Below are positions 16,221-24,644 of a stretch of DNA of 37,184 bases, in pieces; within the stretch, counting starts at the first letter, position 1, and each line of letters begins with the position of its first letter. The stretch is taken from assembly GCA_038316385.1 (NCBI GenBank), contig JBBQAN010000026.1, positions 1 to 37,184 on the forward strand. Reading direction: 5' to 3'. The position numbers and the translations under genes are program-made. Below the pieces are notes generated by a model that had not been told where the DNA came from, did no database searches, and saw only the letters and a program-made list of their open reading frames with translations. Origin of the DNA: SZAS-103 sp038316385. Lineage in GTDB: Bacteria; Pseudomonadota; Gammaproteobacteria; Xanthomonadales; Xanthomonadaceae.

Positions 16221-19200
16221 ATGACTCCGCGCTTCATCCATCTGCATGTCCACAGCGAATTTTCGTTGCGCGATTCGACGGCTCGGCTGCCGAGAAAACC
16301 CGAGTACGGCGATCCGTCTCTAGCGCCGCGACCGAATCTGGTCAGTCGCGCAGTCGAGCTCCGTCAACCCGCGCTCGCGCTGACCGACCTGAACAACCTG
16401 TTCGGTCTGGTCAAGTTCTATCGCGCCGCCGAAAAATCCGGCGTCAAGCCCATCGCCGGGGCGGACGTGCTGATCGCCGACGGCAACGACGTCGCGCGCG
16501 TCACTCTGCTCTGCCAGAACCGCCACGGCTATCTCGGCTTGTCGCGACTGATTTCGCGCGCCTATCTCGAAGGCCATCACGGCGATCATGTTGCGGTGCG
16601 CCACGAGTGGCTGAACGCGGAATCCACGGGGTTGATCCTGCTTGCGGGCCGCGATAGTCCGATCGGCAAGCTCGTCATCGACGGCCACCTGGATGCTGCC
16701 GAGCACGCGCTGCGTGACCTGCAAAAACATTTCGGCGACCGTCTCTATCTGGAACTCACGCGTACCGGCCGCAAGCACGAGGAAGAATTCAACAATGCTG
16801 CGATCGAGCTCGCCGGTCGCTGCGGCCTGCCGTTGGTCGCGAGCAACGACGTACGCTTCCTCGATCGCACGGATTACGACGCACACGAAGCCCGCGTCTG
16901 CATCGCCAGCGGCATGGTGCTCAACGATCCGCGGCGTCCGCACGCGTACAGCGCCGAGCAATACCTGAAGTCGGAAGACGAGATGGTCGCGCTGTTCGCC
17001 GACCTGCCCGAGGCGCTCGAGAACAGCGTCGAGCTCGCGCAACGCTGCAACCTCGAACTTGAGTTCGGCAAGAATTATCTGCCTGCGTTTCCAGTGCCGG
17101 CCGATCACACGCTGGATTCATGGATGCGCAGCCAGAGTCACGAAGGGCTGGCAGCGCGGCTTGCAAAATTGCCGCCCGCAGAAGGATTCGACGTCGCGGC
17201 GTACATGCGTCGACTCGACGAAGAACTCGGCGTCATCATCTCAATGGATTTCGCGGGCTACTTCCTGATCGTCGCGGATTTCATCAACTGGGCGAAGCAG
17301 CACGACATTCCGGTTGGCCCCGGACGCGGCTCTGGAGCTGGTTCGCTGGTCGCGTATTCACTCGGCATCACCGATCTCGACCCGATCCGTTACGACCTGC
17401 TGTTCGAGCGCTTCCTCAATCCCGAGCGCGTGTCGATGCCGGACTTCGACATCGACTTCTGCATGGTGCGCCGTGACGAAGTGATCGACTACGTCGCTCA
17501 GAAATACGGGCGCGATCGCGTCAGCCAGATCATCACTTACGGCACGATGGCCGCGAAAGCCGCAGTGCGCGACACCGGCCGCGTGCTCGGGCATCCGTAC
17601 GGCTTCGTCGATTCGATTGCGAAATTGATCCCGAACACCCTGGGCATCAGCCTCGACGATGCGCTCGGCGAAAGCGACGCTGCGAAGAAGGACAGCAACC
17701 TTGCGTCGGCCGAACTGATCGCGCGCTATCTCAGCGAGGATGACGTGCGCGATCTTCTCGATCTCGCGCGCAAACTCGAAGACCTCACGCGCAACGCAGG
17801 CAAGCACGCGGGTGGCGTGGTCATCGCGCCAAGCCCGCTGACCGATTTCGCCGCGCTGTTCGCCGAGCACGGCAGCAAGAGCGCGGTAACGCAATTCGAC
17901 AAGGACGATATCGAAGCGGTCGGCCTGGTGAAGTTCGACTTCCTAGGGCTGCGCACGCTGACCATCATCGACTGGGCGATCAAGGCGATCGGCAAACAGG
18001 CGGATGGTCAGTTACTCGACATCATGTCCTTGCCGCTGGACGATGCGAAAACGTACGAACTGCTGTCGCGTGGGGAAACCATCGCAGTGTTCCAGTTCGA
18101 ATCGCGTGGCATGAAGGACTACATCCGCAAGCTCGCGCCGAATCGTTTCGATGATCTCGTTGCGCTTGCAGCGTTGTATCGCCCCGGCCCGCTGAACTCT
18201 GGCATGGTCGATGACTTCATCAAGCGCCGCCACGGCGCCGACGTGAGCTATCCGCATGCGCTGATCGAGCCGATCCTGGAGCCGACTTACGGCGTGATCG
18301 TGTACCAGGAACAGGTGATGCAGATAGCGCAGGTGATGGCCGGCTATTCGCTGGGCGGCGCTGACCTGCTGCGCCGCGCGATGGGCAAGAAGAAGCCCGC
18401 GGAGATGGCGAAGGAGCGCGTGAAGTTCGAGGGCGGCGCCGCGGAGAACGGCATCGCGCCGCGCATCGCGACATCGATCTTCGACCTCATGGAAAAATTC
18501 GCCGAGTACGGCTTCAACAAGTCACACTCGGCCGCGTATGCGTTGATCGCGTATCAGACCGCGTGGCTTAAGACGCACTATCCCGCCGAATTCATGGCCG
18601 CGACGTTGTCGGCGGACATGGACAGCACCGAGAAGGTGGTGACCTTCCTGCAGGACGCGCGCGCGATGGGGCTGACCGTACTGCCCCCCGATGTGAACTC
18701 CTCAGGATACCGCTTCATCGCGTTGCCTGAGCGGCGCATGCGCTACGGGCTCGGCGCGGTAAAAGGCGTCGGCGAAGGCGCCTGCGAGGCGATCGTACGC
18801 GAACGCGAACGCGGCGGAATTTACAGCGACTTGCTGGATTTTTGCGAACGCACGAGCGCGGCGCGATTGAATCGCCGCACGCTGGAAGCGCTGATCCAGG
18901 CCGGCGCGCTGGATGCGCTCGGGCGCAATCGTCCATCGCTGCTGTTGCAATTGCCGGAAGTGTTGAAGGCAACCGAACAGCTCGCGCGCGAACGCGAAGC
19001 CGGGCAAGTCTCGTTGTTCGGCGGAGGTGATGCACATGCAGGATTGGGCACGTCGCGCATTGCCCTGCCGGATGCCGATGAAGCGCCACTGGAGCAGAAA
19101 CTCGCAGGCGAATACGCCACGCTCGGCCACTATCTGTCCGGCCATCCGCTCGATCCGCATCGCATCGAACTCGCGGCGCTCACTGGCTGCACCCTCGCAG

Positions 19201-19760
19201 ACGTCGATACGCTGTGGCACGAGCGTCGCGATCGTCGCGGCGAAGCGCAGGTCACGCTGGCCGGCATGGTCGGGCTTGTGCGCCGCCGTGGCGACAGCCA
19301 GGCCTTCGTGCAATTCGAAGACGGCTACGGACAGATCGAAGTTGGATTTTTCCGCGAGAGTTTCGCCGAATTCGCAGCGATGCTCACGCGCGGACGCATC
19401 CTGCTGATCGACGGCACCCTGCGCGAAGACGAATACAGCGGCGGCTTCAGCCTGCGTGCGAAGCAGTGCTGGGATTTTCAGCAACTCTGCGCGCAACAGG
19501 CGCGACGGCTGTCGCTCAATGCGGATCTGCGCGAGCAAGGTTCATTTGAAAAACTTGAATCCGTGCTCGCGCAATTTCGTCCCGGTGGTACGCCATTGCG
19601 ACTACAGCTTCGCACCGCAGCAGCGAGCGGTACGCTTGATCTCAACGGCAGCCAGTCGGTACGTGCCGATCCGCAATTGCTTGGGCGATTGCGTGCGTTG
19701 CCAGGGGTGAGTGATGTGCAACTCGCACTGCAAAGGCCTTTGTCGAGCGAATCGCACTGA
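16221..19760 (+). CDS. dnaE: DNA polymerase III subunit alpha
   Basis: DnaE is the replicative polymerase subunit. The 1179-residue product has the N-terminal PHP domain (FIHLHVHSEFSLRDSTARL, start of the E. coli-type DnaE1), then the palm with PDFDIDF at residues 407-413 (catalytic Asp408 and Asp410). Next come GPGRGSGAGSLVAYSLGITDLDP just before it and YGTMAAKAAVRDTGRVLG after. The block EYGFNKSHSAAYALIAYQT lies in the fingers. QVSLF at residues 929-933 fits the internal beta-clamp-binding motif (QADMF in E. coli), followed by an OB-fold domain (VTLAGMVGLVRRRGDSQAFVQFED). It is the last gene of the + strand run and faces prs. Confidence 0.97.
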   Translation: MTPRFIHLHVHSEFSLRDSTARLPRKPEYGDPSLAPRPNLVSRAVELRQPALALTDLNNLFGLVKFYRAAEKSGVKPIAGADVLIADGNDVARVTLLCQNRHGYLGLSRLISRAYLEGHHGDHVAVRHEWLNAESTGLILLAGRDSPIGKLVIDGHLDAAEHALRDLQKHFGDRLYLELTRTGRKHEEEFNNAAIELAGRCGLPLVASNDVRFLDRTDYDAHEARVCIASGMVLNDPRRPHAYSAEQYLKSEDEMVALFADLPEALENSVELAQRCNLELEFGKNYLPAFPVPADHTLDSWMRSQSHEGLAARLAKLPPAEGFDVAAYMRRLDEELGVIISMDFAGYFLIVADFINWAKQHDIPVGPGRGSGAGSLVAYSLGITDLDPIRYDLLFERFLNPERVSMPDFDIDFCMVRRDEVIDYVAQKYGRDRVSQIITYGTMAAKAAVRDTGRVLGHPYGFVDSIAKLIPNTLGISLDDALGESDAAKKDSNLASAELIARYLSEDDVRDLLDLARKLEDLTRNAGKHAGGVVIAPSPLTDFAALFAEHGSKSAVTQFDKDDIEAVGLVKFDFLGLRTLTIIDWAIKAIGKQADGQLLDIMSLPLDDAKTYELLSRGETIAVFQFESRGMKDYIRKLAPNRFDDLVALAALYRPGPLNSGMVDDFIKRRHGADVSYPHALIEPILEPTYGVIVYQEQVMQIAQVMAGYSLGGADLLRRAMGKKKPAEMAKERVKFEGGAAENGIAPRIATSIFDLMEKFAEYGFNKSHSAAYALIAYQTAWLKTHYPAEFMAATLSADMDSTEKVVTFLQDARAMGLTVLPPDVNSSGYRFIALPERRMRYGLGAVKGVGEGACEAIVRERERGGIYSDLLDFCERTSAARLNRRTLEALIQAGALDALGRNRPSLLLQLPEVLKATEQLAREREAGQVSLFGGGDAHAGLGTSRIALPDADEAPLEQKLAGEYATLGHYLSGHPLDPHRIELAALTGCTLADVDTLWHERRDRRGEAQVTLAGMVGLVRRRGDSQAFVQFEDGYGQIEVGFFRESFAEFAAMLTRGRILLIDGTLREDEYSGGFSLRAKQCWDFQQLCAQQARRLSLNADLREQGSFEKLESVLAQFRPGGTPLRLQLRTAAASGTLDLNGSQSVRADPQLLGRLRALPGVSDVQLALQRPLSSESH

Positions 19761-19976
19761 CCGCGATCGCTGCAGCAGGAACGCGCGCGCGGCGACTTGC
19801 GGTTGGCCAGCCATTCGGCTGTTGAAAAACAGAACCGCGCGGATGGATGGCAGCGCAACGCCCAGCGAGCAGTCAATGCGTTTCTGAAACGCGGATCGCG
19901 CTGTGCCCGTAGGTGTTGTCGCAGTCACCAAGCACATGGCCGGATTCGTCGGATGAAAGGGGCATACAAGCAGCAC
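19761..19976. other. Convergent dnaE/prs intergenic gap, no gene seen
   Basis: This 216-base gap separates two converging genes. I see no credible coding frame. It holds two small symmetric sequences: CTGTT-GAAA-AACAG at 19819-19832 and the near-palindrome GCGTTTCTGAAACGC at 19878-19892. Neither is followed by a T-run on either strand, so I do not call a terminator. Related chromosomes often have rplY and pth after prs; neither is present here. Confidence 0.6.
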
Positions 19977-20933
19977 TCAATCCACATACAACGAACTCAC
20001 CGACTCCCCGAACGCGATGCGGCGGATCGTCTCGGCGAGCAGTTCGGCGACGCTGAGCTGGCGGATCTTCGGGCAGGCGATCGCGGCTTCGCTGAGCGGG
20101 ATGGTGTCGGTCACGACGAGTTCGTCGAGTTGCGAACGGTTGATATTGTCGATCGCCGCGCCCGACAGCACCGGATGTGTGCAGTAAGCGAGCACCTTGC
20201 GTGCGCCCTGCCCCTTCAATGCGGCCGAGGCCGCGCACAGCGTGCCGGCGGTATCCACGATGTCGTCCACCAGCACGCAGGTGCGATCGCGCACGTCTCC
20301 AATGATGTTCATCACCGTTGCCACGTTCGCGCGCGGGCGGCGTTTGTCGATAATCGCGAGGTCGGCATCGTCGAGCCGCTTGGCGATCGCACGCGCACGC
20401 ACCACGCCGCCGACGTCGGGGCTGACCACCACGAGGTTGTCGGTGCCCTGCGTGCGCCAGATGTCCGCGAGCAGCAGCGGCGAGGCGTAGACGTTGTCCA
20501 CCGGCATGTCGAAGAAGCCCTGGATCTGGTCGGCGTGCAGATCGACCGTGAGCACGCGGTCCGCACCAATCGCGCCGAACATCTTCGCCGCAACTTTCGC
20601 GGTGATCGGCACGCGCGCCGAGCGCGGACGGCGATCCTGCCGCGCGTAGCCGAAATACGGCACCACGGCGGTCACGCTCGCAGCGGATGCGCGCTTGAGC
20701 GCGTCGATCAGCACCAGCACTTCAAACAGATTTTCGGCACTCGGCGCGGAGGTGGACTGGATCACGAACACTTCCTGCCGGCGCACGTTCTCCTCGATCT
20801 CGACCTGCACTTCGCCGTCGGAGAACTTGCCGACCAGCGCTTTGCCGAGGCGAATGCCCAGTTCGCCGCATACCGCCTGCGCGAGAGGTTTGTTGGCATT
20901 GCCGGAGAACAGCATCAGGTTTTCGTTGTTCAT
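19977..20933 (-). CDS. prs: Ribose-phosphate pyrophosphokinase
   Basis: Prs makes PRPP from ribose 5-phosphate and ATP for nucleotide, His, Trp and NAD synthesis. The 318-residue class I enzyme shows FSDGEVQVEIEENVR, the ATP-side PYFGYARQDRR, the divalent-cation signature DLHADQIQGFFDMPVDN and the PRPP loop VLVDDIVDTAGT. The start is MNNENLMLFSG. It lies downstream of tRNA-Gln on the same strand, as in many gammaproteobacteria (ispE, tRNA-Gln, prs), and is probably expressed from the upstream operon through the tRNA. A weak 5-bp hairpin (GCTGA and TCAGC) lies in the 78-base spacer. Confidence 0.96.
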   Translation of the reverse strand: MNNENLMLFSGNANKPLAQAVCGELGIRLGKALVGKFSDGEVQVEIEENVRRQEVFVIQSTSAPSAENLFEVLVLIDALKRASAASVTAVVPYFGYARQDRRPRSARVPITAKVAAKMFGAIGADRVLTVDLHADQIQGFFDMPVDNVYASPLLLADIWRTQGTDNLVVVSPDVGGVVRARAIAKRLDDADLAIIDKRRPRANVATVMNIIGDVRDRTCVLVDDIVDTAGTLCAASAALKGQGARKVLAYCTHPVLSGAAIDNINRSQLDELVVTDTIPLSEAAIACPKIRQLSVAELLAETIRRIAFGESVSSLYVD

Positions 20934-21011
20934 GCGATCTGCCTGCGTCGGCGTGCGTGGCGTAGCTGAAAACCTGAATCAGCAAATGTGTGTTGCAATC
21001 AACCTGCAATG

Positions 21012-21086
21012 TGGCTGGGGCGGTAGGAATCGAACCTACGAATGCCGGGATCAAAACCCGGTGCCTTACCGCTTGGCGACGCCCCA
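21012..21086 (-). tRNA. tRNA-Gln (anticodon UUG)
   Basis: The minus strand folds into a full cloverleaf of 75 bases including an encoded CCA. The acceptor stem is TGGGGCG/CGCCCCA (7 bp, perfect) with discriminator G. The D arm is GCCAAGCGGTAAGGC. The anticodon stem is CCGGG/CCCGG with loop TTTTGAT, giving anticodon TTG, which reads CAA/CAG glutamine. The T arm is GTAGG-TTCGATT-CCTAC. It sits between ispE and prs on their strand, a common gammaproteobacterial arrangement, so it is likely cut from a longer transcript or has its own promoter. Confidence 0.97.
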
Positions 21087-21139
21087 ATATCTAAAATGTT
21101 TGTCGCGAAATCTTTTATCCGTTCGTTGTGCTGAATCCA

Positions 21140-21224
21140 TTCATGGTGAGCCTGTCGAACCACAACCATGTCCACTTGGTTTGGCCCTTACAAAGAAAGC
21201 CTGGTTCGACGGGCTCACCACGAA
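21140..21224. repeat. REP-like inverted repeat between ispE and tRNA-Gln
   Basis: The arm TTCATGGTGAGCCTGTCGAACC (21140-21161) and the reverse complement of 21203-21224 match at 20 of 22 positions by my count, with about 41 bases between. The GTGAGCC-GTCGAACC core resembles a palindromic unit scattered between genes in many GC-rich proteobacteria. Transcribed with ispE it would form a long hairpin just before the tRNA. A degenerate piece, TTCGTTGTGCTGAA, lies just to its left (about 21122-21135). It is intergenic and has no coding capacity. That it is a dispersed repeat is inferred from memory; only one copy is in this window. Confidence 0.75.
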
Positions 21225-21305
21225 CGACACTATTCTTTCGCACGAAATTCTGTGCAATCCAGCCAATCGCAATTCAACTGCCGTCGCCTACAATCGCCTC
21301 TACAA

Positions 21306-22178
21306 TTATTCCAGCCGATCCAGCAGCGGCGATCTTGCGACTCCGGCCGCAATCCACGCTTTCCAGTGCTTCGGCAGGTCAGATAACGCGCTTTCGGCTT
21401 GTTGAAGGGCATCGAACGCGACGAAACAACCACCTCCGCTACCGGTCACGCAAGCCAGGCCGAACTGCGCCAGCGCATCCAGCGCGGCGGCGATCCTCGG
21501 CTCGCGCCGACGCAGCACCGGCTCGAAAGAATTCCCTTGTGCTGTGCCTGACACGAAGTCGTGCATTGTCGCTGCCACTGCATCGCGGGTCAAATCATGG
21601 GCATGGAAAAGTTCGACCGTCGGTACGTGGACGCCGGGGTCGACGATGAGGTACCAACGTGGCGGCAGCGCGATCGGGGTGAGGCGTTCGCCGACCCCTT
21701 CGGCCCATGCATTCCGCCCATGCACGAACACCGGCACATCGGCGCCAAGCCTGAGTCCCAGCGCAGCCAGACGCTCCGGATCAAGACCTGTTCCCCACAA
21801 ACGATTCAGCGCAACCAGCACGGTTGCAGCATCCGACGAACCGCCGCCAAAACCGCCACCGAGCGGAATGCGCTTGACGATTTCGATCTCGCAGCCATGC
21901 GCGCAGCCCGACTCGGCCTGCAACAATTTCGCCGCGCGCACCGTCAAATCGTCGGCCGCAGTCACGTCGTAAGCGCTCGTGTTTGCAGTCGATGCCACGC
22001 GGTGAACAGCAGGATCAGGACGCAAACGCAGCCGTACCGTGTCGCCCCAATCCAGCAACTGGAACACTGTCTGCAACTCGTGATAACCATCGGCACGACA
22101 ACCGACGATGCGCAGGAACAGATTGAGCTTTGCCGGCGCCGGCCACTCGCTCCAGCCACTCTCGGACATCATGCGCAT
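21306..22178 (-). CDS. ispE: 4-diphosphocytidyl-2-C-methyl-D-erythritol kinase
   Basis: IspE phosphorylates CDP-methylerythritol in the MEP isoprenoid pathway. The GHMP-kinase motifs are clear: PAKLNLFLRI near the N-terminus, the glycine-rich ATP loop PLGGGFGGGSSDAA, and LGADVPVFVHGRNAWAEGVGE. The third motif reads TGSGGGCFVAF, a variant of the usual GSG/TGG CVF block. The 290-residue call uses the ATG at 22178; ATGs at 22172 and 22169 are equally possible since homology starts at SGWSEWPAPAKLN and no ribosome site decides. It starts 4 bases after the lolB stop. Confidence 0.95.
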   Translation of the reverse strand: MRMMSESGWSEWPAPAKLNLFLRIVGCRADGYHELQTVFQLLDWGDTVRLRLRPDPAVHRVASTANTSAYDVTAADDLTVRAAKLLQAESGCAHGCEIEIVKRIPLGGGFGGGSSDAATVLVALNRLWGTGLDPERLAALGLRLGADVPVFVHGRNAWAEGVGERLTPIALPPRWYLIVDPGVHVPTVELFHAHDLTRDAVAATMHDFVSGTAQGNSFEPVLRRREPRIAAALDALAQFGLACVTGSGGGCFVAFDALQQAESALSDLPKHWKAWIAAGVARSPLLDRLE

Positions 22179-22182
22179 GGGT

Positions 22183-22797
22183 TTACGGCGTGTCCCAGTT
22201 ATCCACGGACAGGCGCACTTTGGCGTCGCCCTGGCTTGCGAACACTTTCTTCGGACGCGGTGGATCGCTGCCGGCATCCCAGGCGCGATAATCCACCGAC
22301 CAGTTGTCTTCGGTCAGCAGCGACGGCAATCCGTCGACGCCGAATTGCAGTTGCGCGGTACTGGCATCGGCACGCGCGCCGCGCGCCCACGAAGCCAGCG
22401 CATCGACCGGCACCAGCCAGCCCAGCGCCTGATACAGCAAGGCTTCGGCGTCCGTGCCTTCGAGGGTGCCGCCTTCGAGTCCTTCCAGACGCACGTTCGC
22501 GCCCTCACGCACTAGCCGCCAACTTTGCCGGGTGACCGGCGCACTCAGGCGGATGTCGAAATCGCTGCCGCGCTGTTTCCAGTCGATGCGTCCGCTGCCG
22601 CCGTCCTTGCCGTCGGAAATAGCGATGCGACCAGACAGCGACCAGTCCGGATGCGCAGCAAGTGCGGTCTCGCGAGTCGCCTGCGCCTGCAGCAATGCGG
22701 CGTCAGGCGCGCGTCGCACAGGCGGCGGCACGCAGGCGGTCAACACCAGGCTTTGCAAGAGCAGCAGCAAATACAACTGGAATCGATGCGCGGTCAT
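22183..22797 (-). CDS. lolB: Outer membrane lipoprotein LolB
   Basis: LolB receives lipoproteins from LolA and inserts them into the outer membrane. The 204-residue precursor has a lipoprotein signal peptide with lipobox LTAC (lipidated Cys22). The mature part shows the LolB pattern WSLSGRIAISDGKDGGSGRIDWKQRG, then ALGWLVPVDALASWARG and the C-terminal DNWSVDYRAW. It sits between the TPR gene (4-base ATGA overlap upstream) and ispE (downstream), the standard lolB-ispE pairing. Confidence 0.93.
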   Translation of the reverse strand: MTAHRFQLYLLLLLQSLVLTACVPPPVRRAPDAALLQAQATRETALAAHPDWSLSGRIAISDGKDGGSGRIDWKQRGSDFDIRLSAPVTRQSWRLVREGANVRLEGLEGGTLEGTDAEALLYQALGWLVPVDALASWARGARADASTAQLQFGVDGLPSLLTEDNWSVDYRAWDAGSDPPRPKKVFASQGDAKVRLSVDNWDTP

Positions 22798-24494
22798 GGA
22801 TGGTAGATCCGCAGCATGCGCCGCAGCGCGTCGTTGTCCTTGTCAATCGCCAACCCCTGATTCCACACCATGCGCGCAGTGGCCTTGTCGCCTCCCAACC
22901 ACAGCACCTCGCCCAGATGCGCGGCGATCTCGGCGTCCTGTTGCAACGCGAACGCGCGGCGCAGGTTGCGCAGCGCTTCGGCATCGCGGCCAAGCCGATG
23001 CTGCACCCAGCCAAGACTGTCGAGGAATGCCGCCGAATCAGGCTGCAGACGCAGTGCTTTTTCGATCAGCGCCTGCGCTTCGGCGTAACGCTGGGTGCGG
23101 TCGGCCAAGGTGTAACCAAGCGCGTTGAGTGCTTCGGCATTGTCCGGATCGGCCGCGACGATCGCGCGCAGATCCAGCTCGGCATCGGCGATGCGATCCA
23201 TGTTTTCCAGCAACAACGCGCGCCCGTACAGCAGTTCCGGATCGCCATCGTAAAACGCGAGGCCGCGCCCATACACAGCCAGCGCCTCGTCTCTACTGCC
23301 ATGTCGGGAGAGCAAATCGGCCTCGATCTGGAAACTGTCGCGTTGCGCCTCGCCATCGGCCGCGTCGTCGTGCTGTTGTGCGCGCAGGACCGCCAACGCG
23401 CCGGCGACATCGTCGCGCGAGGCGAGCATGACCGCGATCCGGTTCTGTGCCGCGTCGTGCGCCGCGCCGCGCGGCACACCGCGATACCATGCCAAGGCTT
23501 CGTCATCATGCTTGAGGTATTCGGCGAGTTGACCGAGTAGCAAGCGACGCGCTGGATCGAGCGATGATGGTTGTGCCGTTTTTTGCGAAACCGGATTTTG
23601 CTGCGTCTGCTTTTGTTGAATGCTGACCTCGGCATACAACTCGGCAAGGCCTTTGTGATCGTCGGCCTGGGCCAGATACGCGGCACGGGTGATGTAGCTG
23701 ATGTCGTCCTGCGGCCCGCTCGCGAGCACGGCTGCTGCGGCTTTTGGATCCTTGAGCGCCGCCAATTCGGTTGCGGCGGCGGTGCGCACCGCGTCGTTAC
23801 CGCCGCCAAGATTCAGCGCGCGTTCGACCGCGCGGCGCGCAGCGACCGGATCGCCCTGCTCGCGCAGTCGTGCCGACTCCAGCAACCATGCACGCGGCTC
23901 GTTCGGAAAACGACGCACGACCTCGCCGACGATGCGCCTGGTCAACGCAGGATCGCCGAGCCTTTGCGACAGCGCGCCGAATGCGAGCCATGCATCCATG
24001 TCCTGTGGCCAATGGGCTTGTTCGAGCAGGTCACCCGCGACTTGCGCTGAGGTTGCATTGTCGGTCGCCGACGCGAGCACGCGAAACGCGCGCTTCCAAC
24101 CGTCGTCCGGCGCGGCCATGATCGCCAGCAAGTCGCGCCGCGCAGTCGCGCGATCGCCTTTTCGCAGCGCAAGCAAGGCATCGTCGGAGGCAAGATCGGG
24201 CGATCGCGGATCGAGTTGTCGCCAGCGCTGCAACGCCTGCGTCGCGAGTGGGTCTGCATGCGCAAGTAACGCGATTTCGGCCGCGCGCCGCGCGAGCGCC
24301 GGATCGTCGGTTTTCAGCGCGGCTTCGAGGTATTTTTGCGCGGCCAGCGCGCCGTCGCCTGCCTGCAATGCGAATTCGCCCTGCAATACCGGATTCAGCG
24401 CATCTTCGGTGGTCGCGTACGCCAGCACGCCGAGCAGCAGGACGAGCATCCAGATCACCGCCCGAAATCGCGCTGCGAACGAATCCAGGCTCAT
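22794..24494 (-). CDS. Tetratricopeptide repeat protein, membrane-anchored
   Basis: The 566-residue product has one N-terminal membrane segment (VIWMLVLLLGVLAYA, residues about 15-30) that could be an uncleaved anchor or a signal peptide. The rest is a helical repeat protein with many TPR-like units; clear ones are near the C-terminus, for example AEALNALGYTLADRTQRYAEA, then AAFLDSLGWVQHRLGRDAEAL. A Gln/Ser-rich linker (QQKQTQQNPVSQKTAQPSS) splits the array. Homologous TPR proteins often precede lolB and lie divergent to hemA in Pseudomonas and Xanthomonas relatives. Its role is unknown, presumably protein-protein contacts in the periplasm. The start at 24494 was chosen because the membrane segment follows; the frame is open further upstream without meaning. 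Confidence 0.88.
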   Translation of the reverse strand: MSLDSFAARFRAVIWMLVLLLGVLAYATTEDALNPVLQGEFALQAGDGALAAQKYLEAALKTDDPALARRAAEIALLAHADPLATQALQRWRQLDPRSPDLASDDALLALRKGDRATARRDLLAIMAAPDDGWKRAFRVLASATDNATSAQVAGDLLEQAHWPQDMDAWLAFGALSQRLGDPALTRRIVGEVVRRFPNEPRAWLLESARLREQGDPVAARRAVERALNLGGGNDAVRTAAATELAALKDPKAAAAVLASGPQDDISYITRAAYLAQADDHKGLAELYAEVSIQQKQTQQNPVSQKTAQPSSLDPARRLLLGQLAEYLKHDDEALAWYRGVPRGAAHDAAQNRIAVMLASRDDVAGALAVLRAQQHDDAADGEAQRDSFQIEADLLSRHGSRDEALAVYGRGLAFYDGDPELLYGRALLLENMDRIADAELDLRAIVAADPDNAEALNALGYTLADRTQRYAEAQALIEKALRLQPDSAAFLDSLGWVQHRLGRDAEALRNLRRAFALQQDAEIAAHLGEVLWLGGDKATARMVWNQGLAIDKDNDALRRMLRIYHP

Positions 24495-24644
24495 CGCATC
24501 GACCGCCCGTGGATGAAAGCAAATGCCACACGCACATGGACCTTGCGCCGCAGCCAGGCCCAGCGCCTGTCGGACACGCACCAGTTACAATTGGCAGCAA
24601 CGCAGATATCCATCCACCAAGTTTATCGTATCGATCTTGACGCC
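24495..24644. promoter_or_regulatory. Divergent TPR/hemA intergenic region
   Basis: This 150-base gap should hold promoters for both directions. On the + strand TACAAT at 24586-24591 is a fair -10 box, but I see no good -35 at the right distance. No clear candidate was found on the minus strand, and no operator palindrome. hemA has no obvious ribosome site before its ATG. Confidence 0.35.

Noticed and set aside
19819..19892. Two small symmetric sequences between dnaE and prs as terminators
   Set aside because: Stems are 5-6 bp and no T-run follows on either strand.
19797..20969. Plus-strand open frame opposite prs
   Set aside because: It is His/Arg/Asp-rich shadow coding of prs, with no motif and no ribosome site.
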